A stretch of 64,000 nucleotides of DNA from the NCBI RefSeq assembly GCF_019059575.1, contig NW_024881702.1, positions 1-64,000 on the forward strand, written 5' to 3'. A model generated the notes under the pieces. The model searched no databases. It saw nothing but the letters and a program-made list of their open reading frames with translations, and had not been told where the DNA came from. The stretch comes from Amphibalanus amphitrite (taxonomy: Eukaryota; Arthropoda; Thecostraca; Balanomorpha; Balanidae). Position numbers and translations under genes: made by a program. How positions within the stretch are numbered: position 1 is the stretch's first letter; every line of letters starts with the position of its first letter. This document shows positions 1-10,776 of this stretch, one piece after another.

Positions 1-346
1 CAGGTAAACACTAATAGATGGCCAGACTCCGACACTACTCGCCCGGCGGCACAGAGGGGTCGTAAACGACTCACCTCAGTCGTCTCACAACGCGCACATT
101 ACCACTCTGAGTCCATTTACTGTCCGTCACCGTCGCGCTCGAGACGGCAGAGACCAGAGACCGACCGCCTATTCCGAATTTACGACCAGTGGCGGTGGCC
201 ACTAACACTTTGACCACCTGCACTCGGCTGTCGGCGCCAGGAACACGGTCACCATACGCTCCAATAGCCAGTGCCCGCGAGGCAGGTTGTCCTTGTTCAC
301 CAGCGCTAATTCGTCGAGCTGCACGTCTGCGGTCTCTGCGCGTCAC
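1..346 (-). pseudogene. BEL/Pao polyprotein C-terminal tail (DUF5641-like), partial
   Basis: The minus strand at about 330-240 reads LALVNKDNLPRGHW, the hallmark of the domain that ends BEL/Pao polyproteins. After a one-base shift near 260 it continues as PGADSRVQVVKV. The short basic end (VRRLR, or LRPLCAAGR in the next frame) also fits the family. The window edge cuts the element before the 3' LTR can be judged. It lies directly against the integrase zinc-binding fragment with no catalytic core between them. Confidence 0.75.
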
Positions 347-369
347 TTAACACCGTGTGGTGAGCGTCC

Positions 370-955
370 GGAGGTGCGGCCCGGGGCCGGCTTGCCCACT
401 TGGAAGTGCTGTAGGTCATCGTCGGCGTCGGCGCTGCGGGCTGTACCGTTCCGGCACGGCATGCAGGCAGGTGTACCCGTCCGCAGCGGCCCTGCCAACT
501 GATGACCCAGATTGGTGCCGCAGGTGAGTCAAAACGTGGCTGCGCCAGAATGGGAGAGCTTCTTGTGTCGATCGGTGACTAGCAGCCGAGTGATTCTCCG
601 CGTGCAGGTAGAATCACCCGTGTGACTTGAGTCTAGCGAGCGTGGCGCAGCTGGCCCCCGACTCTTAGAGGCCGCTCGAGTCCAGGAAGGGGTTAAGCCG
701 GTGCAGCGGCTGTTCGGGGGAAGCCGCCTTCCGTGCTGGAGAGCGGCGATATCATCGCCGAAATGCTCGGCCTGTGTGCTGAGCAGCCAGACGCGCTCAG
801 CTTCTCTCAGCTCTTCAGCAGTCAGCGGTCCCGTCCGCCGATCAGCTGCTGCCCGGCTGCGGCTGTTGTAAGCGAACCTGCGCACCCACGCTGTCACACG
901 CAGCAGCCTGAGCCACGATGAGAACCGGCTGGGGTTTATGGCCGGCTCAGCTCCC
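370..955 (-). pseudogene. BEL/Pao RNase H-end and integrase zinc-binding fragment
   Basis: From about 955 down, the minus strand reads SRFSSWLRLLRVTAWVRRF, the stretch that links RNase H to integrase in BEL/Pao polyproteins. LTAEELREAERVWL follows, then the pre-integrase region with LPPNS, NPFLDSSGL (shifted by one base near 690) and RLLVTDRHKKLSHSG. The last of these is the His-rich start of the H2C2 zinc-binding domain. Another shift near 530 leads into sequence resembling the following Trp-Val and Cys-x-x-Cys part. The integrase DDE core that should come next is absent. Several frame breaks and stops show the copy is not functional. Confidence 0.75.
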
Positions 956-975
956 TGATGACGCAGGCTGGTGCT

Positions 976-1560
976 TCATTTCGGCGTTTCCTCGTCTCTC
1001 GGGCGCTCTGTCGGGCGGGGCGGCGCGGCGGGCCGGTCCTGAGGACGGCGCGACAGGACGGCGCGACCTTGGCCCCACTCTTCGCCCGGTGCCACCTCAG
1101 CCACCGAGCAGCCTCGGCTGCCTATGTTCGATGAGTTCAGTGACCCTGGCACGTTTTGCCATCGAGTCACTTCCGAAGCGTCCTGGGTTTCCTCGCTGAC
1201 ACGGATATGGTGCACGTCCTTGTTGACTGGCAGGTTCTGGTACGGCGCGCGGCCGGTGACCGTCCAGCCGAGCAGTGTTCTCACGGCGCACGGCGCACCC
1301 GGTGGTCCGTCGATCACCTCACGTGCCACGATCAGTTCTATGACGTCAGCGCCCAGAAGTACTTCTACTGGACCTCGAGTCGCACTCGGCAGATCCAGGT
1401 CAGCGAGATGAGGCCATTTGCCCTTCTCCCGTGACCAGTCCATGGCGTGATTTGACACACTCAGCGTCGGCGTCGTTTGGGCGTTCCGTATTTCGTGACG
1501 TGTGCCACCGCTGCTGACAGGCTCGATCACGAAGGACACACGGCATGATCTGAGTTTCAC
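976..1560 (-). pseudogene. BEL/Pao protease C-terminal part, frameshifted from gag
   Basis: This frame continues the DUF1758-like peptidase after a frameshift near 1550. It holds the typical downstream signature LLGADVIELIV, followed by a Gly-Pro turn and the RTLLGWTVTG box (roughly residues 67-105). In intact elements this is followed by the reverse transcriptase. Here the frame runs into Pro/Arg-rich sequence and stops at 976, and about 20 bases later RNase H-end sequence starts in a different frame. The reverse transcriptase has therefore been deleted. The start codon given is only the first Met of the open frame, not a real initiation site. Confidence 0.8.
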
Positions 1561-3442
1561 TTCCGTTTATGGTACTCAGGACCGAACTGTCAATGGGTCC
1601 AGAGATGCCGAGACGGTCGCTCAGGCCTTCGGTCACCAGCGTTACCTGGCTCCCGAGGTCGAGAAGCGCGTGGGTCGTGCAGCGCCCAGCAGGACCATGC
1701 ACCGTTATCGGCAGTGTCTGCAGCAGCACCTTACAGGGTGGCTCGACCACCGCAGTGCCGACATGTTTCACTGGTGACGGCGCGCTGCCGGCAGCACTGC
1801 GCCGTGGAAACACACGGCCTCCGTTGTGCAGAAGCGTGTGGTGACGTTTTCCACAGTTCTCGTGTCCACAGTTTGTACCGGACGGGCACGCGGCGCTGAT
1901 GTGACCTCGCGCGAGACAATTGAAGCAGAGTCCGTTACAACCGGCAACCTCTGCTCTCTCGCTCGCTGTCAGCTGTAGGAACCTGTCACAGCGCTCTACG
2001 ACGTGTGTCCCCTGACAGAATACACATGCGTCCTCACTCGCGACCGGCGCTGCCTTTATTGCACTAATTTTCTGTTTTACGACCTCTCGGGGCGCGGCCG
2101 GCGCTAGCGCAGTCGCGTAAACACGCCGCTGCCGGCTCTCCCCACTGTTGACCTCGGCCTTGGATTGCTGGTGGCCCGTCAGGGTCAGGGACGCACGCCC
2201 AGCAGCCACGTAGCCGCGCAGCCAGCTGTCCAGGTCGGGGAGCGTGGGGCGGACGAGTCCGTTGTGCACAGAGTGCTCGCCCCATTTCAAAGCCAGCGCA
2301 GCAGGAAGCTTGGAGATCACGGCTGTTACATTGGTGGCAGCCGAGATGTCCGCGTCGTAGTGAAGGCACTGTAGCACACGAACCGCGGTGCGAAGGTCAC
2401 GTGACAGCTCTGTCACAGCCGACATATCACCATCTTTCACCGGCCGCGAATCGAGCAGTTTTTTCATCGTCGCGTGAATGACCCGTGCAGGGTCACCGAA
2501 CTCCTCCTCTAGCTCACGCATAGCCTCACCGTACAGAGAAGAGTCGCACAACATACCGCGCACTGATTCCTTGGCCGGCCCGGTGAGATGAGCCTGGAGA
2601 TAGGTCAGGCGCTCGACGTCAGTCAGGTCGTCTCGATCGTGCACTAGAGCCCTGAACAGCGCGATCCATCTCGGCCATTCCAGAGCGGAGCCGCTGAACT
2701 TATCCAGGGTCACTCGAGGCAGCTGTGGAGTCGTTTGCTGTCTCACGGGCTGTAGCGGACGTCGTGCTTCCTGCTGGTGACGGTCGTCGTATGGCTGCGC
2801 GCTCACCAGTTGTCCGTACTGGGAGGACTGCTCCACCCAGTCCCGGGTGCGTGAGGACCTGTCACCCGGCTGCAGCGGCTCACGCAGCTGGGCGGCTGGC
2901 TCACTTGGAGCTGCGGCAGCAGGCCGAGCTAGAGCCTGACGGTCGACGGCAGATGGCTGGTGATCATACTCCTCCTCCTCGAGCAGCTCCAGCTCCAGCT
3001 GACGGCGTTCCGCTTCGTCGGCGAGCTGTTGAGCTTCGAGAGCTGCCCGCTGTCGTGCCAGTTCCGCCTCTTACCGCGCCCGCTCCGCCTGCGTCTCCGC
3101 CTCCTGCCGTGCCCGCTCCGCCTGCGTCTCCGCCTCGCGACGCGCCCGCTCCGCCTGCGTCTCCGCCTCTTGCCGTGCCAGCTCCACCTTTGCTGCGGCC
3201 GCTCGCTGGCCCTGCTCCGCTGCGAGTTTGCTCAGCGCGGCTCGGCGGCGGGCTGCGCTGATGGTGGACGACGCTGCGCTGCCGAAGGTCTCGCTGCGGG
3301 TATGGCATGTCCGCGAGCTGCGCGTAGATTTCGCGTCACACTGTGCGACCGCCCTTGCGTCCGACCTGGCGTTCGATTTCGCGTCGGATTTTGCGTCTGA
3401 CATCACTCCTTCACTGCACTCGCGTCCGGACTGTACGTCCAT
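1400..3442 (-). pseudogene. gag: BEL/Pao Gag-protease reading frame with one internal stop
   Basis: Gag packages element RNA, and the following protease cuts the polyprotein. Translation begins at about 3403 or 3442 with a Lys/Asp/Ala/Ser-rich head. An Ala/Glu/Arg coiled coil follows, built from 12-residue repeats (about 3075-3190). An in-frame TAA at 3071-3073 interrupts that repeat, where sister repeats have Gln. Downstream, in the same frame, the 478-residue part from 2836 shows a Gag core (residues about 40-215) and a first CCHC knuckle (C271, C274, H278, C283). A second CCHC knuckle starts at C304, and a Cys/His-rich tail ends in HHTLLH (332-337). The protease box is LLDLGSQ at 391-397, with Leu where Ser or Thr is usual after the catalytic Asp. 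The frame is lost after about 1550, where the protein continues in another frame. Confidence 0.85.
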
Positions 3443-3660
3443 TCACTCACTAGTTCACATACATCCGGCCCGGAGGACCAAAATGTTCGTGTGAATCGTG
3501 ATCGTTCACTCTGATCCAGCACGGCAGACCAAAGTGTTCGTGTAATCGTCGAGTTCACTAATAATTGCGTATCTGATCGAATCGTTTCATTAACTGGAGG
3601 ACCAAAAGAGTTCTTTGGTGAATGTCTATTTCTTGAATATTCACCACACAATGCACGTTA
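3443..3660 (-). other. Leader region of the BEL/Pao element (possible LTR edge and primer site)
   Basis: This lies upstream of gag on the minus strand. The 11-base motif TTTGGTCCTCC occurs at 3472-3482 and 3596-3606, with a variant (TTTGGTCTGCC) at 3523-3533. The first and the variant copy also share the neighbouring sequence tgttcgtgt, 51 bp apart, so a short tandem duplication is likely. A primer-binding site or the end of the 5' LTR should lie here, but with no second LTR in the window its limits cannot be fixed. Confidence 0.4.
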
Positions 3661-4015
3661 ATCGTATCGTACGACGCCGTCGCCGTTGCGCCGGCGGAGC
3701 CGCGTCGCCGTCGTCGTCGCGTCGCGAACTGCCGAGCCGGCCGGCGGCGGCCGGCCCGGCGCGTCGGGCCGGTCATCGCACACATGTGCCCCAGATGACC
3801 ACGCGGGCCCCAGTACACCACGTGGGCGGCGAGGCTCGGCTGAGCCCGCCGATCGCTGCCGTCTCCTCCACGGCACAGTACGTTTTCTCTCGAACATTTA
3901 CCAAAAATACAGTCAAAGAACTTCACGAAAAGTAAATTCAGCTTGCCTAAAACGCAATGTTTTTAGATGACCTAGGTTGTACAGACACACAAACCCACAG
4001 ACATACAAACACATA
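3661..4015. other. No gene seen; GC-rich then AT-rich flank
   Basis: Positions 3661-3870 are rich in CGCCG and GGCCGG words. The rest is AT-rich. No coding signal, tRNA or terminal repeat was found. Confidence 0.4.
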
Positions 4016-4346
4016 TCAGTGACCTTGACCTAACTTGACCTGAAATGGCCTCAGCCAGCCAAAACCTAGTCGGATAGTGTAACAAAGAGGTTCTTGCTGG
4101 CTTGGCACCACAATACGTCAGCGTCATCGGTATATGATAAGCAGCGCACTTGATATCCAACGGTGACCCCAAACAGCAACATTTTTTGTTTGACCTGACC
4201 TGGAAGGTCACTGACTGACCTGAGAAGGTAAAACTGTGTATCATTGGATTCGTCTCTTCCCAAAAAAATCTTTTTAGTCTTTACCGCGAAGCTCTATCTC
4301 CAGCAGGAACGAAATGGCGCGGGGGTGGCAACCCCCCCCCCCCCCA
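4016..4346. repeat. TGACCT-rich remnant with G-run/C-run hairpin
   Basis: TGACCT words occur in clusters at 4020-4052 and 4192-4232. At 4312-4345, GGGGGT and a C-run enclose a short GGCA core, giving a small hairpin. The same two features mark the TTAA elements at 16938, 28481 and 43385, so this may be a decayed member. No TTAA plus CCC end was found, so the assignment is tentative. Confidence 0.35.
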
Positions 4347-5160
4347 TGTGCGTTCTAGGATGGGAAAGTGGCATGTGCGGGCGAGGGTTAAATTGCGTAG
4401 TTGAATTCACATGCTGAACGAACTTCATCATCGGAACTTGTAGATCGTATAACAAAATGTGACCCGGGTTGCAATGTACAGTACATTCTAGGTATGTCAA
4501 GGCGTTAGTGTGACTGGTTAGTCAATCTGGTTGTGAATTTATCGTTGGTGGGTCCAGTGAATAATTATCAGCTTGTTTACTTTGTGTCTCTTGTTCTGGT
4601 GTAATTGCCTGCATTATCTCTAAGTCATTCGTTCCATAGATATTTTATCTACATGAAGATGCCCATCCAATGTCGAAACACTTTATTTTCTGCCGTCTGA
4701 CTGCTTTACACTCGTGATCGATGGTATCAGCATTCTCCTTGGTAGAAAACGAGTAAAATGAGATGTTCAAAGGTCATCGACCATCACTGTCGTCAAAATA
4801 TTTCAGTAAAGTCGTACCCTATTTCGTTTTCGGAAACCTCCTTCGGGGAAATAAATCCAAAGTAAAGCTAAATTTGTCAGTTAAAAGTCGTGAAATCAAG
4901 CTCGCACGATGTTTCAGCTCACATTCCCTAACTTGAATTCCTCCAATGAAACGGCAGGATAATAAGCGTCAGGGCATCTCTATGTATATAAGACCTCTAT
5001 GATCCGTTCTACATGAATGGAAAGATGTGTTCTGGAACAAACGTTGATATTATATCTCTTGATTCACAGGCATGCACATTGACCCAGCAGTGGTGCAAGA
5101 ATGCGAATGGCAAGCTCTGCACTGATTCCTCCGTTTTTAGCATTAGTGTTTCGCGTAACT
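4347..5160. other. AT-rich DNA, nothing recognised
   Basis: Short broken frames only. No repeat ends or RNA genes were seen. Confidence 0.4.
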
Positions 5161-7100
5161 TTCCGTTAAACGGACGGGGCCGCCGCCGGCCCCGGCCGCC
5201 GCCGTGCGAGTCGGCCGCCGCGCCGCTACGGACGACTGGCACACGCCACAAGTGTGATGGATTTTCGGCCAACGCGGCGACACCGGCGTAGCGTTCAATT
5301 GGCCGCGCTGCCCTGACGCTCCGGTGACGGACAGGTGGACCGAGGGCGCCGCCCGCCCATCCCTCCGGACCAGGCCAGGCCGGCCGATCTGAGGGAGGTA
5401 GGGAGGAGCCGCGTGGCTGGCCGAATGGACGGCCGCGCCGGGCCATTGTCACTGATTGTTGGCCATTGTCACTGATTGTTCATTGCCGCACCGAGGTCCG
5501 GCGATGTCACCGGAATGCCGCCACTGGTTTGAGTTTCCGCGAAACCGGCTTGCCCAGAGATGTTTGTCACTGGCATTGCTATGTGCTATTTGTGATGTTC
5601 ATATATACCATTCCCGTTACGGAGTACATATCTTGTTTTGAACGTTAAGTTCCGATATACGAACTGGCCGTCTGAAAAAGAGCCGCACGTGCACGATGCT
5701 TGTAGATATTCCTGACGACCACGAACCGACCACGAATCAGAACTGCGCCTCTCGTAATGGGAGTGCGAGTAGTTGTTGCGAGTTAGAGCTCCTTGGCGAG
5801 TGGCTGACTCTGAACTGACTGACTAAACACCGGTTAGCTGTTTCACCAGCAGTCCCAGTGGAGGGAAGTAGGCCCAGGCGAGCAGGGTGTCGCAGCGTAA
5901 GTCCGACGATGGCGGCGCAGTAGTCGAATGGCGTCCACATTTAGCCGACGAAGGCTGCGCTGAGCGCCATACCCGCCTCACCTTATCTCCGAGTCACGTG
6001 TTCATGACTGACACGGGCAACCATACGGCCCGTCGTTGCCCACGCGCACCCCAGACGGGGCCGCCAGTCGCGGCCCCGGACACGTCAGTCCCCAGATCTG
6101 CAGTGATGTCGCCCGGCTCTGACGATGGCGCACAGCCGCCGTGTCCGCGGTCTCCGTCGCCGCCGCGGTATGCGGCGCTGGGCGGCGACTCGTACATGTC
6201 GCGGTCTCGCCATTGGGGGCCGAACGATTCGCGGCTCCCGCCGACCCCGCCGGCGACGAGTTTCCTCCGGCGAGTCCTGCGCCGTCTGGCGTGGTCGACG
6301 CTGCCCGGGAGGTTCCTGGCTGGCAAGCTGCTGCTGTGTCTACCGACGCACAGAGGTCAGTAGCTCCGGTGCCGGCCCTGCAGTGCTCTGAGAGAGCGTC
6401 GAGACCGCCTAACCGATTCTGTCCCTAATTAAGGTCTTTGTAAATATGTGTTCATCGTGCATCGTTTGTGATGTGAGCCGCGTGATCAGCTGCTAACTGA
6501 TAATTTTTACTGCGATTTTGCTGTGGTCGTTGCTGGCGAATTGTTTAGTAATGTCGTGGCAAGCTGGTTGGGGACGCCCGTCTGGCTGTTCTGTTGACGG
6601 AACGCGCCGATCGACATGGCATGCAGCCATCCAGCGCCTCAAATCGGCGAATCTGTCCAGCGTGGTCTCAATGGAGTGCTGAGCGGTGCTAAAGGACATG
6701 GTTATTTTCATGCGTTCTGTTCACAGTTTTGTCGTGGCTGTGCTGTCCGCGGCCGTGCTCCACGGTTGCGACGTCTGCGGCCAAGCTGCCCGCTGCTGAG
6801 CTCCGCGGCCGAGCTGCCAGCGGCCGTGCTCTGCGGCCGTGCTCTGCGGTCGTGCTCTGCGGCCGTGCTTCCCGTGGCTGGGCCCTCCGTGGTCCCGTGA
6901 TCGTGGCCGCGGCGAGGGTGCCGCGACCTGCGCGATGCCGTGCGCTGCAGTGATGGCGCCGCGCACTGTGCAGTGATTTTGCCGAGCGCTGCGTACGCGG
7001 TGGGTGCCGCGCGCCGCGCTGTTGAGCGTGCCGTATTCGGACGGTGGCTGCCGCGCGCAGCGTGGTGATTGCTGCGCTCTGCCATGAGTGCCGCTCACTG
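5161..7100. other. GC-rich block with short direct repeats
   Basis: CpG-dense DNA with low-complexity Arg/Pro/Gly frames in all directions and no conserved domain. A 13-bp unit (ctgcggccgtgct) is repeated about 3 times at 6819-6869. Around it, loose copies of tgcggccgtgct give the region a repetitive texture from 6720 to 7140. Confidence 0.4.
5441..5480. repeat. Perfect 20-bp tandem duplication
   Basis: The sequence ggccattgtcactgattgtt occurs twice, head to tail, with no mismatch. This suggests a recent replication slip. Confidence 0.9.
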
Positions 7101-7639
7101 CCGTGGCCTGAGTGCCGCGCTCGGACGGAGTGCCACGCGCCGTTGTGTTGCGTCGCCTTCTGCCTTTTGATATGTGCTATCTCCGAATTTAATGTTGCTT
7201 GTTGCCGATGTTCGCTTCTTTTCGTTAAGAGGGTCGGGTATAGTCGGTCGATTTATTCGCACCGTTTGATTTCGTACCGGCTTCTCTTCTGTTTCTTATT
7301 GTTTTCTGCGATGTCACTTGTCCGATTTTATATCTGATTAATTCACGTCACTTAAGTATTTATTTTATATTGTCATAATAACTTACGGCGCTGTTCCTTT
7401 ATTTTCTGTTTAGTTGCAGCCCTAGTACCTTAATTTCCGATGTCTCTTCGGTTTGTTGTCGCTCGCATGTTCAGAGAGTCCTGGTTGGCCGGCGCGAGCG
7501 GCGGTTGTGGAATACAAGCTCGTCTGTGAAGGTTGTGTGTCGGAGCCGGGTTGGCGAGGCGGGACCCGTCTACATTTCAAACACCATTGCATTTCTCTCA
7601 TCAAGACGCGTCGAATGATGAATAATGTGACCTCAAACA
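7101..7639. other. T-rich and mixed DNA, nothing recognised
   Basis: Positions 7160-7440 are AT-rich with many stops; 7440-7640 is mixed. No coding or repeat signal was found. Confidence 0.4.
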
Positions 7640-7917
7640 TAGGCGCGGGAACCGGGGAGGGGGCAGTAGGGGCAGCTTGCCCCCCCCCCCCAACTCTGGG
7701 GCCGTGGGGCCGTGTATCTTATGGTCAGGGCGCGTGTTTGAATTTATTTTCGGGGGTTGGGTCACTTAACTTGACCTGGTGACCTGACCTTTGATGACCT
7801 GGAGCTAAAATTTTCAAAGCCTGTACGGAAAAGACGTATAATAAGCTGTACCAAACCGTTTTTGAGATGTCAGCGAAAACCTGGGGGGGGGGGGGGGGCG
7901 TGAAAACGCCGAGCGGG
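7640..7917 (-). mobile_element. Truncated TTAA-type hairpin element remnant
   Basis: Read from the right on the minus strand, it starts TTAA (7918-7921) then CCCGCTCGGCG, a GGCGT/ACGCC hairpin, a long C-run, and a tctcaaaaacgg word. The 16938 element shares that word at the matching place. TGACCT clusters follow at 7758-7803. At the other side, GGGGCA-GCT-TGCCCC at 7674-7688 is another G-run/C-run hairpin. No second TTAA was found, so that end is uncertain and may be rearranged. Confidence 0.5.
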
Positions 7918-7921
7918 TTAA

Positions 7922-8590
7922 TGAACCAGTAAGACGCCTTTCGGGGCGATACGCGAGCGAGCAAAAGGATGAGCCCTGCAAGTGCGAAACTGAGTGGGGG
8001 TATTTCCAACTGACTTTTGCACGGCACCCTGCCAACCGGTCGCTATCGGTGTATCAAATCTGAGCACAATCGGTCCAGCCGTTCCTGAGATCTGGAAGCG
8101 GCACCCTCCACGTGCGCACGTGTAGTACACTTCAACGTTGGTCGTTGACGCATTGAAATACATTGCCAAGTTGCTCATAGGTACTCAGAATTTTCCGCCA
8201 TTCTACGAAAGCTTGCTTCGCTCGCTCCGCTGGCTCGCTTGTAATAAAGCACGTAAAAAATATGTCAACTTAAAGTGCAATTTAAAAACAAAAATGTACG
8301 TCCACCTATGCACTACATTTCAAAGCAAAAAAAAAATGTCCACTTATACCGTTATCTCAAGACAAAAAAAAATATGTCCACCTAAAAGTACAGTCCACCG
8401 AAACGCTTTTTTGCACCCAAATTCGACCGGCTACCACATCAAAACTAACCGGCATAGGACAGCGGCCAGTTGATATTTTCTTGCTACCTACCTGACGTGT
8501 GCTGCCATCTAAAAGTCATCCTCCCAGCATGCGTAGTTTTCAAGTCCACCGAAAGACGAAATACGCTAAAGTCCACCCATCCCGGAATTT
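7922..8590. repeat. AT-rich stretch with degenerate A-run/GTCCACCT repeats
   Basis: Between about 8255 and 8400, four loose copies of an A-run followed by atgtcCACyTa occur, spaced about 40-50 bp apart. Single gtccacc words follow at 8391, 8545 and 8572. The part before (7960-8240) has the text typical of non-coding DNA transposons (tcggtccagccgttcctgag), but no ends were found. Confidence 0.45.
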
Positions 8591-9520
8591 GGAATATGTG
8601 TGACTCCGGCGGCGGCAGTGCCTGGCGTCCTCTCTCCGGCACCTCCCCGCTCCCCGGGCCGGGCCGGGCCGGGCCGCGGCCCTGGCCTGGAATCGACCGC
8701 GCGCCGTGCCGTGGCGCAACGCGAAATCCGCGCCGCTCCTTCTGGTCTGGGTCGTGTTGAGACACAGTCGGCGGCGGCGGCGTGACCGAGTGCTCCGTGA
8801 CGGCGCTTCCCTGGCGGCGCGGCGGCGGGCCGTGCCTACTGCGCCGTCGGCCGGCGTGACCCGGCGCCGCGGGGCCGACCGCGCGCGACTTTCCCCTTGG
8901 CCCGGCCCCGGCCGCCGCGCCGCTGCGCAGTAACGCGATATTTAGGTCGCGCCGTTGCATCCATGTGACGCCGCAGAGTCACGGCCGCCGGGCGCATGGC
9001 GCAACGCGGCGCTTCCGGCGCGGCGGCGACGATCACTGGCGCGGCCGCCGCGTGGGTGCGGCTGCACCGACAGAATCAGTTCCGGCTTAGACTGTCCAGT
9101 GTCCATGGCCTCCCTGCGGTCTCCAACGGTTCACCCATCGTCCCCGACGCGCTCTACTGAGGTCCTCCGATGGTCCGACAATGCTCCCCGGGCCCAATTC
9201 TGTACCGTACCATATAAAGTTCCCTATTTACAACATCTGGTAATATGCATTATGATACTTGATACACGGAATTGCAAACACGCATGCGAGTCAGCGAAAC
9301 GATTCCTGAAAACATCAATTAACGACAGAATCAAACTCTTCAGAACCATTTTGCATTTGAAGGTAACTATATGAGGATTTTTCCTGTTATTCAGAATTCA
9401 GACCCTTCTAATATACCTGACTGAGCTTCAGCCAGTGCTGCCCACTCCATTTACGGCATTTACAGGACGCAGCCCTGTAGTCCGCGACGTCCGGTGGTCC
9501 GTCCGATCATTTGCGGCATT
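8591..9520. other. GC-rich block then mixed DNA, nothing recognised
   Basis: Positions 8600-9080 are CpG-dense with GGGCCGGGCC words. After this comes ordinary mixed DNA. The word gcatttacag occurs at 9457 and again at 9516, just before the mariner-type element, so the flank itself is slightly repetitive. Confidence 0.4.
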
Positions 9521-9522
9521 TA

Positions 9523-10503
9523 CAGGGTGTCCCAAAAGTAAGGTCATCATTTGTTTTGGCCACACTGCCAAAAATACGCGATGGATAGATATAAATAGGA
9601 CATCATATGAAAGAGCATTTTATAAAATTTTATTCTGACATACATATGAGTCAATACATTGGCTCGTAGCCCCACATTTGCTGCTTTTCTACATGGCTAC
9701 CATTTCGGGCCGCGTGCATGAATAGACTACGTTTGACTTCCTCCACTATTCTGGAGCGATTCTCTGGTGAGATGCCGCCTATGTTTGCTCGAAGGGATCA
9801 TCCTTTAGTTCTTCCCGGCTCGTTGGGTTGTCCTAAAAGACAATCTTTCTGTTGTGTATCCAGAAAATAAAAATATGAAGGTGTAACGTCAGGTGACCGC
9901 GGAGGCCATTCAATGGCGTTGCCCTGACTGAAAATTACGGGATCTCACATCCACTCTCGGAGACAATGCATGATCTAATCAGGACGGTGCAAGCATAGTC
10001 TCCATCCTGCTGAAACCACTGCTGGCTGATGGTGTCGGCACAGCTGCGTTGCGACGAGCGGAAGAACCACTGGGAGGACTCTCGGCCACCTCTCTTGATT
10101 TATTGTCACCCGATTCCCGCTGTCGTCCTCAGGACCTCGAAGCACAGGTGGCTAAGTATACATGCCCTGTGCGTACATTATACCTTTTTTCTGACGTTTT
10201 ACCGGTTGAGGCGAAACTATGCATGAGTTTAGAGATAGGGCGAGCTGATAGGGTCTGCTTAGGGCCGAAAACTGGGCGGTATTTACCCTTTGTTTTAATG
10301 ACGGACCCTCTCTAAGAGTTGAATTTCGACCTTCTCAGTTTTATGCCTACTGCTCGGTGTAGTTATGATCAAAAATGGTTTAAGCATGCAAGAAAATAAT
10401 TTTATGGATGTACCTTGCACGTGTTAAAATTGGAAGTGATTCGCACTCTTACTTCTCGAGATATTTAAGTTTTAAATCATGACCTTACTTTTGGGACACC
10501 CGG
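9523..10503 (-). mobile_element. Tc1/mariner-type element with dead transposase
   Basis: The ends are inverted repeats that match at 28 of the first 30 bases. They begin CAGGGTGTCCCAAAAGTAAG on the left and CCGGGTGTCCCAAAAGTAAG on the right (read inward). TA lies on both sides (9521-9522 and 10504-10505), as expected for Tc1/mariner insertions. On the minus strand the transposase core is visible: WFQQDG at about 10001-10020 supplies the second catalytic Asp. EWPPRSPDVTPSYF at about 9872-9913 supplies the third, in a shifted frame and about 37 residues further on. Stops and this frameshift make it inactive. The first catalytic Asp was not located. Confidence 0.85.
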
Positions 10504-10741
10504 TATAGGACGGGGTCCGGCTCATAGTCCCCGACATCCGACGGTCCGACCGATCTGGCTAGGTGCACCGTCGGCCGAGCTCGGGCCGAGCGGAGAGCCG
10601 CCGGCCCGCAGCCAGTCCCGTTTTCTAGCGCGGTGACTGGTCGGTCTTCTTTCGCAAAGCGCCGTGCCAGTAACGGTGGTGTCGGCGGCAGCGGGCCGGC
10701 AGAGCCAACTGCGCACATGGCCCGCCGAGTCGGTGAAAGCT

Positions 10742-10776
<35 letters not shown>
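10742..10776. repeat. (CCG)n trinucleotide repeat
   Basis: About 11 uninterrupted GCC/CCG triplets inside a GC-rich block. A similar run of about nine triplets lies at 36902-36928, and a shorter one at 51402-51421. Confidence 0.9.

Larger units (their letters stand above)
1..3660 (-). mobile_element. Degenerate BEL/Pao LTR retrotransposon, internally deleted
   Basis: Read on the minus strand, this block gives BEL/Pao domains in the normal order: Gag (DUF1759-like), CCHC zinc knuckles, aspartic protease (DUF1758-like), the end of the RNase H/connection region, the integrase zinc-binding region, and the C-terminal DUF5641-like tail. The tail runs off the window start, so the 3' LTR is not seen. 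The element is dead. There is a stop in gag at 3071-3073, frame changes near 1550, 690 and 260, and the reverse transcriptase and integrase catalytic core are missing. A complete BEL pol would need several more kilobases between 976 and 955 and several hundred more bases between about 370 and 346. Domain order and motifs are seen directly; the family assignment rests on known BEL/Pao proteins. Confidence 0.88.
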
